Source: Rotaria sordida (taxonomy: Eukaryota > Rotifera > Eurotatoria > Philodinida > Philodinidae). From it: 64,000 bases of DNA. The notes beneath the pieces were generated by a model, which was not told where the DNA came from, ran no database searches, and saw only the letters and a list, made by a program, of their open reading frames with translations. Made by a program: the position numbers and the translations under genes. Every line of letters starts with the position of its first letter. Positions within the stretch are counted from its first letter, which is position 1. The stretch lies in NCBI GenBank assembly GCA_905250125.1, contig CAJNOL010001105.1, positions 1-64,000 of the forward strand, given 5' to 3'. Below, piece after piece: positions 1-12,800 of this stretch.

Positions 1-238
1 AAAAAATACTCCTTTGACTGATGTTTTCAGCAAGACTTTCACAAATAGTAGAATGGAGAAAAATCATATATGGCTAAGTTCTGTTTCAGAAAGTTTCAAG
101 CTGAGAAAATTGAAATTTATTGCTAAAATTGAATGCATTTCCTAACCAGGTACTAAGAAGTAAAAATAAAAGTCTATTCCCACACAGTTTCCACGATAGA
201 GATCTGATTTCCTTACAAAACCTCTCTTAAACTCGTAG
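1..238. other. Intron or upstream sequence of the PAN gene
   Basis: No exon recognised. The stretch ends in the acceptor actcgtag used by the exon at 239. It is probably intronic because the downstream exon begins in phase and lacks a start codon. Confidence 0.4.
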
Positions 239-939
239 GTTCTACTACTGCAACAACTGCTACTGCATCCACAACTACTACTGCATCCACAACTACTACT
301 ACAACAAGGCAAACAACAACTTCTACGACAACAACAGGTTATTAATTAAAATCTTTTCAATAAATAGTTGAATAATGTTTTTCTTTTAGATCCTTGCTCA
401 CGTTTTACCATAAAAACGAATTGGAATTATCCATATAATGATATAACTTCATCATCACCATTGACATTAACTGATTGTTGTGCAGTGTGTTTAGCTACTA
501 GTAACTGTAGAGTTTTTACTTACACTGTTTCACTCTCAAAATGTTGGTTAAAAACATCATCGGGATTTTTTGGATCATCTACCTTAGATGCTATTAGTGG
601 TGTAATGTGAGTTTAATATTCTTTATTAGTAAAAAAAATAATTTTATTTTTCGATTTGCACTATCATTTAATTATATATTTTATTTTTATTTTATTTTAA
701 AATTCTAAAATAAATTTAAGATAAATGTTTTTTATCTTCAAGATAAATTTCTCCATTTTTTTTAATATTTAAATATAATTTTGTTTTGAGAAAAATCAAA
801 ATTATTTTATGCAATTGTTATCGACAAATATTTTTCACAAACATATTTAACTAATTAGAAATAAAACTTGCATGAAAATCGATAAGCCAAAATAGTGAAA
901 AAAGATCTTATTTAATTAACTTTTTATTTCAGATGTTAA
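239..939 (+). CDS. PAN/Apple-domain protein with Thr-rich linker, 3' end (partial)
   Basis: Three exons are supported: 239-337, 390-606 and 933-939. The first encodes a Thr/Ala/Ser-rich stretch typical of an O-glycosylated extracellular linker. It splices (ACAG|gt, ttttag|AT) into a cysteine-rich module opening DPCSRF and containing CCAVC, SNCRVF and KCWLK. That spacing of Cys, with the aromatic before YT and the CWLK motif, is the PAN/Apple pattern. The second donor is GTAAT|gtgagt. The acceptor ttatttcag at 921-932 gives a 7-nt last exon coding the tail of Ile, then Cys and TAA, so the domain closes as GVIC-stop. The last Cys is the one expected to pair within a PAN fold. Earlier exons lie left of the window; 1-238 shows none I can support. 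The protein is probably secreted or membrane-anchored and binds protein or carbohydrate; its ligand is unknown. It converges tail to tail with the giant gene. Confidence 0.72.
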
Positions 940-3079
940 ATAATCGTTTAGTTCATATATAGGTAGATTAAATTCTTATATATATATACAGTACTGGACA
1001 AAAGTAACTGTTCCCTCCCTGAAGTAGTACTATTTTACATGATGTTGGGCTGATATTTTGGGTGCATATGGATCTTGATGAATCTTGATCTCAGGTACCA
1101 ATCTGGCATCAATTGGTTGAAATGTACTAGACTTATGACGATTTTCTGATAAAATTTTCAAGTAAATTGATCGAAACTATCTCGAGTTTGATCTGTTTGA
1201 CTGACAATGAAGCCTTGTGGTTTGACAGAAGTTTTCCAATGCAAAGACAATATCTCAGTCATTTCAAAGTATTTTCTTATTAAAGTTGGACTGAAGATAG
1301 CTACAACAGTAGGCTTTCGAATGATGGATGACGCAAAAATAGAGCTGCAAAGGCGGCTAAGATATAGGAATTACAACATGAACATCTTGTTCACCTCATA
1401 ACGTCAGTATATCTCAGTCAGTTGAGGTCGCGCTGGTGCTTGCGACTAGCATTCACCAAGGCCTACATACACCAAAAATATCAGTCCAAAATCAAGTGAA
1501 ATAGTACTACTTCAGGGGAGTAGTTACTTTTGTCAAATACTATATATATTTTATCGTTCTAAGAAAATTTATTTTTACAATGAAATTTCTTATTCAATGC
1601 AATGATAAACGGTCTGCATATGAAGAATATTGATATGTCACGGATGAATAGTTTCCAAGAATCGAATTTAACAATTAATTAATAGTTCATATGAAACTAA
1701 TTGCTTATGACATATAATGTCACAAACGTGACTGTTTACGCCTTTTCTTCACAATTATTTATAAAAGTATCATACGAAAATATATATAGACTTTATGATG
1801 AAATATAATCGTGTCAATGACACCATTTCACAGTTCATCAGAACAGAGTAAAGAATGGTTATACAGGATGAGCCAAAAGTCTTGGACCCTCTTAGAAAAA
1901 TTGCTTTTTCTAGTTTATAAACAAATCCAAAAACGCTCAAAATTGGACATCTAATCTCTTGCAACTAGATAAATATTATCCTAAACTTTTATATCTCTAA
2001 TCCTACTTACACGAAAGATACATAGATTCATATTATACACAAGATTTTTCACTATATCCCAAAAAATAATGGGTAAGGTAGATTGAATGGCCAGTTTTTG
2101 CGTTTTAATTTTCAATCACTTAAAACTTTGTATTAAAACAAAAAAAATATACCATAAACTACAGCATGAAAAGCTCTACGATTTACAAAGAACAGCTTAT
2201 TTTATATATGAATATTTTATTTTCAAAATGGGCAAGATTCTCTGTGGCTAATTTTCGGCGCTACGAACAACATCATTTATTGGTACACAACAACTTCCTC
2301 TTCTTATTACTTCGATTAATGAGTCACATCAAAGGCCGAATTTGGATCGATTAACAATTACACTTGTAAATGAACTGATATTCGCGTAATATTGAGTTAT
2401 GTAATACAGAAAATACGATTGTATACAGTGAAACACGAAATATATACGGATTTTGTATACTTCGTTCTGGAATACTACTACTCGGTTAATTTGAATTCTA
2501 ATGTGTAGATGCCTTATTTGTTATTATACCCAATCATTTGTACCATAGATACCATATGGTAACTATGTTACAGATAGATAGACACAGATGAATTTCCGTT
2601 TCTAGACCTTATCTTTTCGGTCTCCGGAAAAATACTTTAAGTTCAGATGATTCTTCTTTTTCTGCAAATGAAGATAAAATATATCAAATTAATGTTTCGT
2701 TTGTTCTTCAAATACGTCCTTTCATTCTTTAGCAAAAGTTGTTAATACACAAACACACAAGACTCTCATGATTTCTCTGCAATGAATAAATTGATAGTCT
2801 AATTAAATTGAATATATACAAATTGAATCAAACAAACCAATGATTTTGCTGTTGGTTTTTTTTTTCAAAACTATTATATATTCCTATACAGAAAAGAAAA
2901 GCATGCTCATGCAAGAGTAAAAAAAAAGATGGAAGAACGTAAAAAGACAAAATCCACACCATAGAATGTGTTAATGATAAAACTCTGATAACTAGCAAAA
3001 TGTTTTTCAAGAATAAAAATCGACACGAAACAAAACCAAATGTTCACTGTTGATTGAAATAAATAAAGACAATAAATAA
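940..3079. other. Convergent intergenic region
   Basis: This lies between the stop of the PAN gene (+) and the inferred last exon of the giant gene (-). It contains the MITE at 989-1541, both 3' UTRs presumably, and otherwise only low-complexity A+T-rich DNA. Short open frames at 1770-1964, 2166-2354 and 2828-3010 lack family signatures and were not called genes. Confidence 0.6.
989..1541. mobile_element. Tc1/mariner-type MITE, about 550 bp
   Basis: The left end reads cagtactggacaaaagtaac and continues through tgaagtagtactattt. The right end, on the opposite strand, reads agtatttgacaaaagtaact and continues through the same tgaagtagtactattt. This gives about 45 bp of imperfect terminal inverted repeat. 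Both ends abut TA inside TATATA runs, the target duplication of Tc1/mariner elements. The interior has no transposase, only a short open frame at 1207-1401 without DDE-like features, so this is a non-autonomous copy. Confidence 0.75.
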
Positions 3080-3891
3080 TTATTGATAAACACGCTAAAA
3101 AAAAACAACAATAAACCCAATAAAATATTTATTTATTTTTTTACTTGAAGATTGCTATTCGATGTTCTAATTGGTGAATGGTTTATTGATGAAAAACTCT
3201 CATGTAAATCATTTGTAGCTAATAATTTTTCTAGACATTCAAGATAAATTTTAACAATTCGTTTTATTGAATTTAAACGATCAAACATTAATTTTAAATC
3301 ATTTGTTATACGTAATTGATCACCAGATAAAAGACATATTAAACGATCATTTATATTAATTAAACGTTCATTAACTATTTCAAGATCATCATGAATACGA
3401 ATAAAACGATGAAGTTTTGTACGATTAATACTTATATTTATTTCTCTTTCATCAACAGGTTCTAAAGAATGACTTAATGATTCAAGATGATCTAATTGTG
3501 CACTGATTTCGAACATTGCATGTTTTATATCTTCTGCTTGAATAAGATTTGTCTGTTTAAAAAAAAGAAAATATGTTATTTGAGAAACAAATATATTCAA
3601 AATATCTACTTTGATTTCTCGATGTTCACGATTTTTTCTAGCAGATAATAATTCAAAATTTTCTTTAATTGATTGAAGACGATGATCAATCAATAACCAT
3701 TCACTTGTACCATCACTAAATTGATCAGCTAGATCCATCGTTGATTTTAAAAGTGCTTGCAATTCGTCTAAAATATATTCAAATAATATATAACAAAAAA
3801 GAAAAAAAAAGGATTTATTCGTTTTATATGAAACCTAATCGTTGAACTTGATCACGATGTGCATCTGTTTTTGAATAAATAGTTCGAGGTA
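3080..3891 (-). CDS. Giant gene, C-terminal exons
   Basis: Exons: 3835-3891, 3610-3767, 3145-3552 and a probable tiny last exon 3080-3094. The text runs LPRTIYSKTDAHRDQVQRL, then helices ending NSNLQ. The exon at 3145 ends CTTCAA|gtaaaa; a 50-nt intron ending tttttttttag leads to codons R-V-Y-Q-stop. If that intron is retained, translation instead ends after V-K-K, followed at once by AATAAA-like sequence. Either way the protein ends here without a membrane segment. The intron 3553-3609 is 57 nt, stop-free and in frame, so retention would insert 19 residues. Helices contain EPVDERE and LHRFIRIHDDLEIVNERL, a well-ordered closing repeat. Confidence 0.75.
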
Positions 3892-6800
3892 CTAAAATAA
3901 AAATTTATTAGTTTAATCCCGGCGGAATTAAAATGTGAAACACAATGTAGTTGTTATTGCTAATCACAGGAAGATTGTTTTATTCTATCTATTTTGGGAC
4001 ACATTTCTTCACTATCCTTTTTTTTAATTCTCTAGAAATCCAACAAGAAATTACGCGAAGAGCAAGGAGGTAGAAATGAGAATAGTCGAGTTTGCGAACC
4101 GAACACGATCCTATCATTGATAGAGAGCATGTTGCTAAGATATCTGTCACCGTCTGTGATATTTCTATGGTAATGTCTGTTATGATCTGTAGTGAGAGAT
4201 ACGGTGTGCGTCTACACGAACGTTTTGCTAAAAATGAAAATCGCACTTTTTCAAGATTTAAATATAGAGAAATATACTTCGAAACATAGTCTATCTAATG
4301 AAATAAATAACTTTGTTATAATCCTCAAAGAAACTAAAAAATCTGGCATCCAATATTAGCCTGAAAATCATGATATCACCGGGAAAATTGATATATATAA
4401 CACATTAAACTGTTCGACAGACAAATCCAGTACATTTTCTGAATCTCTAAGTCAAGCTCTATACAACGGTAACAAATATTTTTTTAATTTGCACATTGTG
4501 TTTCTAAGTAAAAAAAAAGAATATTTTTTTGCTACCGTGTCGTCCGAACGGCTAGTTCCATAAAATGAGCAATTCAGCTTCCAAAATTTTTCAAATTTTG
4601 TCAAAATATTCTTCTATATACTGCCTCTAATTCCTGCTAGCTCAGCATTCTCAAACTGCACAGTAGATTCCCCAACCATCTAGATTTTTTAGTTTTTCTG
4701 GCTTTGGAAAAATATTTAATCAACAAAGGGAGTATACTTGAAATCAACACATTAAACTGTGTCGAATGGCATATAACACAAAATTGTTTTGAAGAAAAAA
4801 TGAGAGCAAGAGTCTCTCTCAGGCAGTTCTCGTCGAAAACCTTTTCTGCATCTCATATCCAATGATTTCTGAGCAAAGAAATTCGTTTCCAAGCAAGAAG
4901 GTCATATGACTGCTTGCGATGCGAAAAATGCACATTGTGAGGGAGGAGAGGTGCAAATGTTTACCTTATATATTTCATCACCCTCCTTTTAGATCGTGTT
5001 TTACAAAAAAAAGAAAAGAAAAGAAATTATGATAAGAAAAAATGTTGTTCAACTTACATAAGCCATCTAGAGTGGTAAATTGTTCAGCTGTTTGTTCAAG
5101 TTCGTCTAATTGTCGTTTAAAATGTTTCCATTGTAGACGATTTTCTTTTAAATGTTCATCTTTATCATGAGCGGAAGTTTGTAAACGATTCCATTTTTCC
5201 ATAATATCTATTAAAAAAAATTTATTAAATTAACATCAATTGATTTTATATCATTCTTACCAACAACGACTGGATCATTATTAATATCATCGACTAATAA
5301 AGGACCTAATTCTTGTTCAATTTGTTGAATTATTTCACGTAATGCTTCAATCTTTCGACGTGTTGTTGTTAATATTCGAGTCTAAAAAGAATTATTAAAA
5401 ATTTTCATTTTCTCTTTTATTTAAATAAAATGAAAATAAAAAAAAAAGATTCTTTTACATAAGTAAATTCAAAAGGTAAATCTTCAACATGAACACCAAT
5501 TGGTGTTTCAGAACGAAAAGTTTCTTCTTTGGCAAGAAAATCACCATTAATTTGAACGAGAATATCTTCAAAATCAGATAAAAGTTCTTGAGCACGTTGA
5601 TATTGATCACCCCATTCTATTTGATCATATGAACGAAAAAATCGATCTCGTAAACGAACATAACGTTGAGGTGAACGAGATCCTATGAATGTATCAAAAT
5701 ATTACATGAATAATCAATAATAAAACAATAAATTTTAAATTTACTTGATGAAGTTGGTGAAGCTAAACGTTTATGTGTTGATAATGTAGAGAAAAATGTT
5801 TCATGAAGTGGTGAAGAACGAGCAGAAGTAATTAAATCCAAATGACGCTAAAAATTTAGGAAATATTTTCATTAGCTTTTTTTTCTATATATCTTACATC
5901 GCTTGAATTCATTAATTTTTGTTTGAGTTTTTTAATACGTTTCGTTAAATCTCTTAATTGTTGACAAAATTTCGTTAATTCATTCATATTAATTGTTAAA
6001 CCTCTTGCATCAACTGTTTTACTAAGTAAATAATTAGCACATGTTCGAACATATTCAATTTTAGTTTGTTTTTCTTGAATTTCTCGATCCATATCCTTAA
6101 AATGAAAATAATATTTTAATAAATATAATAAAAATAATAATTAAATTTTACATCTAATTGTCGAATCTTTTCATTTGATGATGCTTCTGATAAATGTTCA
6201 AGATTAGTTAAAAGTACATCTAAATCAGTTAACCAAAGTGCTAATGAATCTTGTGTTAATTGAAAATCACCATGTACACTTAACATATATTTAAGCTAAA
6301 ATAATAAATTAAATAAAAATAAAAAAAAACATGAAATTGAATTTGCTTTTTTTTTTTATTAAATACATTTTTCATTGTTTCATGTACTGTTCCAATTAAT
6401 ATTTCCCAACGAGTATTAATATCTTTAATTTTTGAACGAATTTCACCTGTAGGATCTGCTGTTGGATGATTTCGAATAATTTCGGAATAATTATTTATAA
6501 TTTGTTGAATATCTTTTTCATCATCATCTAATGTTCGTTTAAAATTCTTAAAAAAATTTAAATAAATAAAATAAAGATATGTTACAAAAAACAAAAATTT
6601 CTGAAAATCAAACCTCAAGACTTTTATATTCACTTCTAACACCTTGTAAACCTTGTCCACATGTTCTTTTAACTTCATTAAGAAATCGTTCATGATCAGT
6701 AATCATTTTTGATGCACGTTTTATTGCATCTTCAACAGTTTTCCATGATACATGAATTGTATTCAATCTATTATTCATGAAATATTTTATTCTATTAAAA

Positions 6801-9800
6801 TGAAAAAAAAGAAGAAAAATTCTTTACTCAAGTTTTCTTTTTCGTATTAAATCTTTCAATGATAACCAACGTTGTTCAATTGATTGAATTGTTCGTGGTA
6901 TTGAACCAATATTTCGTGAACGAATATCAGTTTCACTTAATAAATTATGACCAAGCGCTAGAACACTACTAACAATAGTACTATGTTTTTCAATATCTGC
7001 TTCGATTGCCTAAAATTTCAAAAAATATTTTTGTTTAGTCGGGGTTTTTTTTTTAAAGGACACTGCCGGATTTAACGACCACTCTTTAATTGAAATGCTT
7101 TGTGTATAGAGCAGTTCGTGGAACGTACAGTGGTGTGTAGGAAATTGTATTTTCACCAAGCTTTGACATTACGAAACTTCATATACTGGTTAATGGATTC
7201 TATACAAAATTCTTTGATGATGAAAATATGATCTCCTACATACCATCGAATGCATCGTGAACTTCTCTATAAAATGATATAGATGACTTTTCAATTCAAA
7301 GATGATGATGATCACATCCAGCAGAGTCCTTTTTTACGTACAACAATAGATTGTTGATGAACACGTAATTCATTTGCATTTGATGTATTTATTGATAATG
7401 ATCTTTGTAAATTTGTTTCAACAGTATCCATCCATGAACGAAGATTTTCTAAACCTTGTTCAAAATCATGAAACATTTTTAGAATTATTTCAGTCTTTTT
7501 AATTCTAAATAATAATAATAATAATAAATGAAAATATATTAATATTTATTTAAAAAGAAAATAAAACAAACCGTTTTTCAATATGTTCTTCTGTTGTATT
7601 AAGTATTTGTTCTAATCGATCAATTTGTTGTTTTAATGTTTGTAATTGTAATTGATCAGTTATATGTGTTTGTAAAACACGTGCTGCTATAATTAAATCA
7701 TTAACATATCGTCGTTTATCATTAATTAAATTTCGTATTTCAGTTTTTAATATATCAAGACTTGCTTCAAGTGTTAAACCATCAATACGATGATTTATTT
7801 CAGTATTAAGAAAATGTTCAAACCATTCAATTAGACGTTTACATTTATGTTCAAAATCATGATATTCTGAACGTTTTTTTGTTAAATTATCAATTAATGT
7901 TCTTATAACACGTTCAGCATCAGTCCATTGAATTTCAAGTAAACTAGTAAAACAAAAAGAATTAATGAATAATGAAAATATTAATTTTTATTATTATTAC
8001 TTCAATTTTTGCATTAATTGATTTATATCATCAGGATGTAATTCAGGAGATATCTAACATTTTTTTAAAAAGAAAAACAAAATATTTTTTTTGAATAAAA
8101 TATAAATCGAAATTACTTCTGCTATTATTTGTCGTAAACGTTGTAATTCATGTCGATGTTGAGTAAGTTCACGATCTTTACTCTAAATAAATTTTGTTTA
8201 TTATTTTTATGATTTTTATTATGATATAAAATTTTATTTACTTGACATTGCAAAATAAATTGATTAAGTTCATCGGTTGGTTGTTGTTGAAGTGTACGAA
8301 TTGATTTTATTGAAATACTTACATTATCCAATGCATGATCAAGTTCATTATAACGACCCAATAACTATCAAAAAATAAAAATATGATTTTTTTTTGCAAA
8401 TATTTCAAAAAAAATAGAGAATTTTCAAATTTGTTCTTTTTTTTCCCTTCTGCAACTGAAAAAAACTCTCTATCTAAAAAAAAATCAATCTATGATAAGC
8501 AGATGAGCAGAATCTATGTTAACGTTAAAAAAAAAAGAATCATGCGTCTTTCGAAGAATAAGAGCAAATCAATGAACATGCACAAACGTTGATATTATCT
8601 ATCAAAAAATATTGTATATGTATATATGAGCTGAAAATAAATGATAATGACGTTTTATTGTATTTTCTAATCTCGAATATTCATGCGATCATTAAGCTAT
8701 ACTGATTACCTTCTCTTTTCGAGGACTTTTTCGATACTAGAATAGAATAATATTTAGGTAACAAAACAATATTAATATTATGAATTAATCAAATCAATAA
8801 AATTTAATTAAATTACAAAAAACAAAAAAAGAATGACTACCTTAATAAGTGTTTCAAATCTTTGTTTAATATTAATATTAATTTCATTAGCTGATTTTTG
8901 TAAATCATTCCATTCTTTTTCTAATATTGTTTGTGTTTTAATATCTGAATATGCTATAAGTCGTCGATTTATTTCATAAATTTTTTCTAATAAATTTTTT
9001 AATTCTTCATTTTGTATTGAATTTAAATAAGTTCCTTGTTTAATTTGATTAATTAATGCAATTGTTGGTAAATATAATTGTTCTTGTTCAAATTCATATT
9101 TATTTTTAAGTAAACGATAATAATTTTCTAAATAATTTTGATATGATAACCATAATTTAATAATATCTTTTATTTCTTGTTGTTTATTTAATATTGTTTT
9201 CATAATTATTTGCCAACGTTGTTCAAGTTTAGTAAATGTATATTGATCAATAATTAAATTTTGTTCAATTAATTTTTTACCTTCATTAATTAATTGTATT
9301 AATTCTTGTTGTCGTTGATTAAAATCATTAATTATATTTGATAAATTATTATCAATTTCTAATAAACCATGATAATTTGTACGTAAATTTAATTGTATAA
9401 TTGCTAAATTTTGTTCAATAGCTTGTATATAATCATTCCATTTTTGACAACGTGTATCAAAATTAAATTTATTATATTGATTTATTTCAAGTTGTTTTAT
9501 ACGATTTTTAATTAATTCAATTGTATGTGTATATTCAATCATAATTTCATGTAAATGTTTAGCACGTTTAAAATATAAAATAAATTCATTTGAATTTAAA
9601 CGTTCAATTAAATCATGTTTTGATAAAAGTAATGTATGATATTCATGAAGTTGTTTTAAATTATTTATTTCATTTTCATCATTTAATTGTTGTGATTTAA
9701 AATCTATTTGAACTTGATTTATTGTTTGTATTAATTCATTTAAATAATCTAAATAAATTTTTTCACGTTGTTTTAATTCATTATAATCACTTTGAAGTTT

Positions 9801-12800
9801 ATCATGAAATGTACATAATTCGGAATATTGATTTTTAATAACTGAATATTGTGTATCAATTTTTTTAGCAACTATAGAAGGTAAATGATTGCCTAATTTT
9901 TGAGCACGTTCATATAATCTTGTTATTTCATTATCAAGTTGTTGAAGACGTTGTTGAAAATCCTAAAAATTAAGTAAAAGTAGAATAAAAATTCAATGAA
10001 TTTGTCATATAGAACGACTTTTAAATAAATGTGCATTCATAAGACAAATATCTCACTTCCAAAAATTATCCTTAAGAAACTCGTATAATATTAACGATAA
10101 TCATAGTTTAGTTATGGTTGTATTAAGATACGTCTACAAGAATTTTGTTATATACTCACTTTTGTTTTGTCTAAAAGTGATTCTATATCTGATGTAAATT
10201 TTTCTCGTTGAATTGTATACCATCGAGCTTCAAGTTCACCAAGTCGATCAAGTAAATGAACATATGAACTATTAAATTGTCTCCAATTATCGACTATTTC
10301 TCTTGATGGTCTAATAATTTCTTGTAAACGTTGTTCAACAGTTGTCCATTGTTGTTGAATACGATGTGTTATTTCATTGATTTTTAATGATGTTTGTCCA
10401 TCACATTGACTGGATAATTGACGACCTTGAGAAACAATTTGATCGAGATCATTTCGATGTAATTCCATGATTTGTAAGTGTTCCTAAAACATATTCAATA
10501 ACAGTTCAATCAAAGATACTTTTCATATAAAATTTTCATAAAGACAACAAAAAAAAGATTACAATATTCTTGAGTTATTCTTAAAAAAATATGTCATTGA
10601 GACGATCATATGTAATATAGGTTCATGCGATAGTTCATATCTGTTTAATAGAAATCTTGGTATTGGACATTCCCACGTTTATCAACTGGCAAAATTATTG
10701 CTGACATTAAACGTTATAAAAACTCAAATCAGCGATTTCTTTTAAAGCTTCTTATCATTGGTAAAATATTTACTAATTTATTTAAGTATGTAATATAAGA
10801 GACTCGTAGAACCATTTTGTCAACGTTTTACAGCACAAAAGAGATGTTAAATGAGATTTAAAGATGTTTGCCAAAAAACAAAGAATATTGCACATTTTGT
10901 TTTATTTTAAGATCTTTTTCCTATTTATTAAAACGTAGTCAAAACTTGTTTTCGAATCAACTATCCCAGAATTATTATCAACGCCAAAATACAAGGCAGA
11001 TTGATGTTTTTTGAATAACTTTCGATAGGAACACCATAGAGATCTGCGGTTTTCATCATTCAAAAGAAAAGATTCGAGGGCACCGAAGTATATCAAAATA
11101 TGATGACTCAGCAATTGGCCAATCAGGTGAGTTCTTGATGGAGATTTTTGAAAACGATATTCTGAAACCATCGTCCTTCTAATATAGACTTACAATAGAA
11201 CCAATCGATAGAAAATTTCATCTCTTTTGATCTATGCAAGGCCCGACATTCCTAGTCTGTTTCGTTCGAGTGTAATAAGGCATTCCCTGAGACTTGCGAT
11301 CATCTGAAAAACCGCTAGACAGGGAAATTCATCGTGCTGAGTTGAATGGTAATATTTGGTATTGATCGAACACTGTTATTTCAATATTTTTGAAATTACA
11401 CAATCAGTCATCATATGTAATAAGGAAGTCGACATTTCGGAAATATCACTAGTGGCTTTTCCAGGTGATCGCAGGTGAATTGACTGAAATCAAGGGTGTA
11501 ACGAAAGCCTTATAATTCTTAAACAAAACATGTTAGAAATGTCGACCTTGTGTGAATTAAAAGCGAAGAATTTTTCTTATCGATTGATTATATCATAAGT
11601 TTAAATCAAAAGTGTGATGACTTCTGAATATCATTTTCAGAAACCTCCACCATAAACTTACATGATTGACCAATTGCTGACTAATCAAATTTAGATATTC
11701 TTCGGTGGCTTCAAGTTTCCTCTCTTGAATGGTGAAAATCACAGCTCTCTATGATATTCCTATCAAAAGTTATTCAAAGAACATTGTCCTATCTTATACT
11801 TTGATGTTAATAATAGTATAAAATAGACTCTTTTTTATATGAATTTATCAATAATCTCCTATTCATCTTTAATTTTGGTAATAATACAGAAAAATCCATC
11901 GACCATATTATTATTACCTGAACTTTTCTTGTACTCATTTCATAAGTTTCAACATTCATTGCACTTGTTTGAACACGATCAATACCAGCTTCAGCTTCAC
12001 GTATAATTTTTTCTATTTGAAGTAAAACACGATTATATTCTTGCCAATCAGATAAAATTGATTTCGATTTTAATTTTAATTGTTCAATTGATGGTGATAA
12101 ATGATCAAGCATATGACGTAAATTTTGTATTGTACCATCTTGATCAGATATACGAAATGTTGTTGATGTTGATGATATTCGATTACTATATGATTTTAAT
12201 GATGTTAGAATTTGTTGTTTAGTTGTTAATTGATATTCAATTTCCTATTAAAATAAAAAGCAAAGCAAACAAAAAAATAAGACTTATTCAAACAATTCAA
12301 ATACGAAAAAAAAAAAAAGAAATAATTTACATCGCATTTTCGTAAATTATCTTTAACACCAGCTTCCATATTTCTTGAACGCATAAATTCAAGATCAGAT
12401 GTTTGTTCTTGAACCCAATCAGATAATGTACGAACTGTTTGATCAAATTCATTGAATTGATCATTTAATTGTTCTAAAGTCTATTATAAAGAAGAATTGA
12501 AATATTATTATAAAAATTTTTATTGGAGAAAACAAAAAATTTTTTTATTATTCTTACATCAATACGTGCTGAAATTAATGATTTTATTCTTATCCAATCA
12601 ATATTAATTTGTTTAATTTTTTCCATATAATCAATACTTGTTACATCTACATTTGCTTCTTGTTGTAATGATTCATTGAGAAAATCAATTGTCATTTGAT
12701 GATTGAGTACTTCTACACGCATATCCTATATAAAAAATAATTATAATACATGTGAAAAACAGAAATTCATAGAATAGAATAGAAAAAAAAAACGAAATTA

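Noticed and set aside
1861-1960. Possible solo transposon end (acaggatgagccaaaagtct)
   Set aside because: It resembles a Tc1/mariner terminus, but no matching inverted end was found nearby.
2828-3010. Hydrophobic minus-strand frame just after the giant gene, considered as a KASH tail
   Set aside because: It lacks the proline-rich terminus and the luminal Cys pattern, and the frame does not fit the available acceptor (tttcaatcaacag before 3050). Likely 3' UTR or intergenic.
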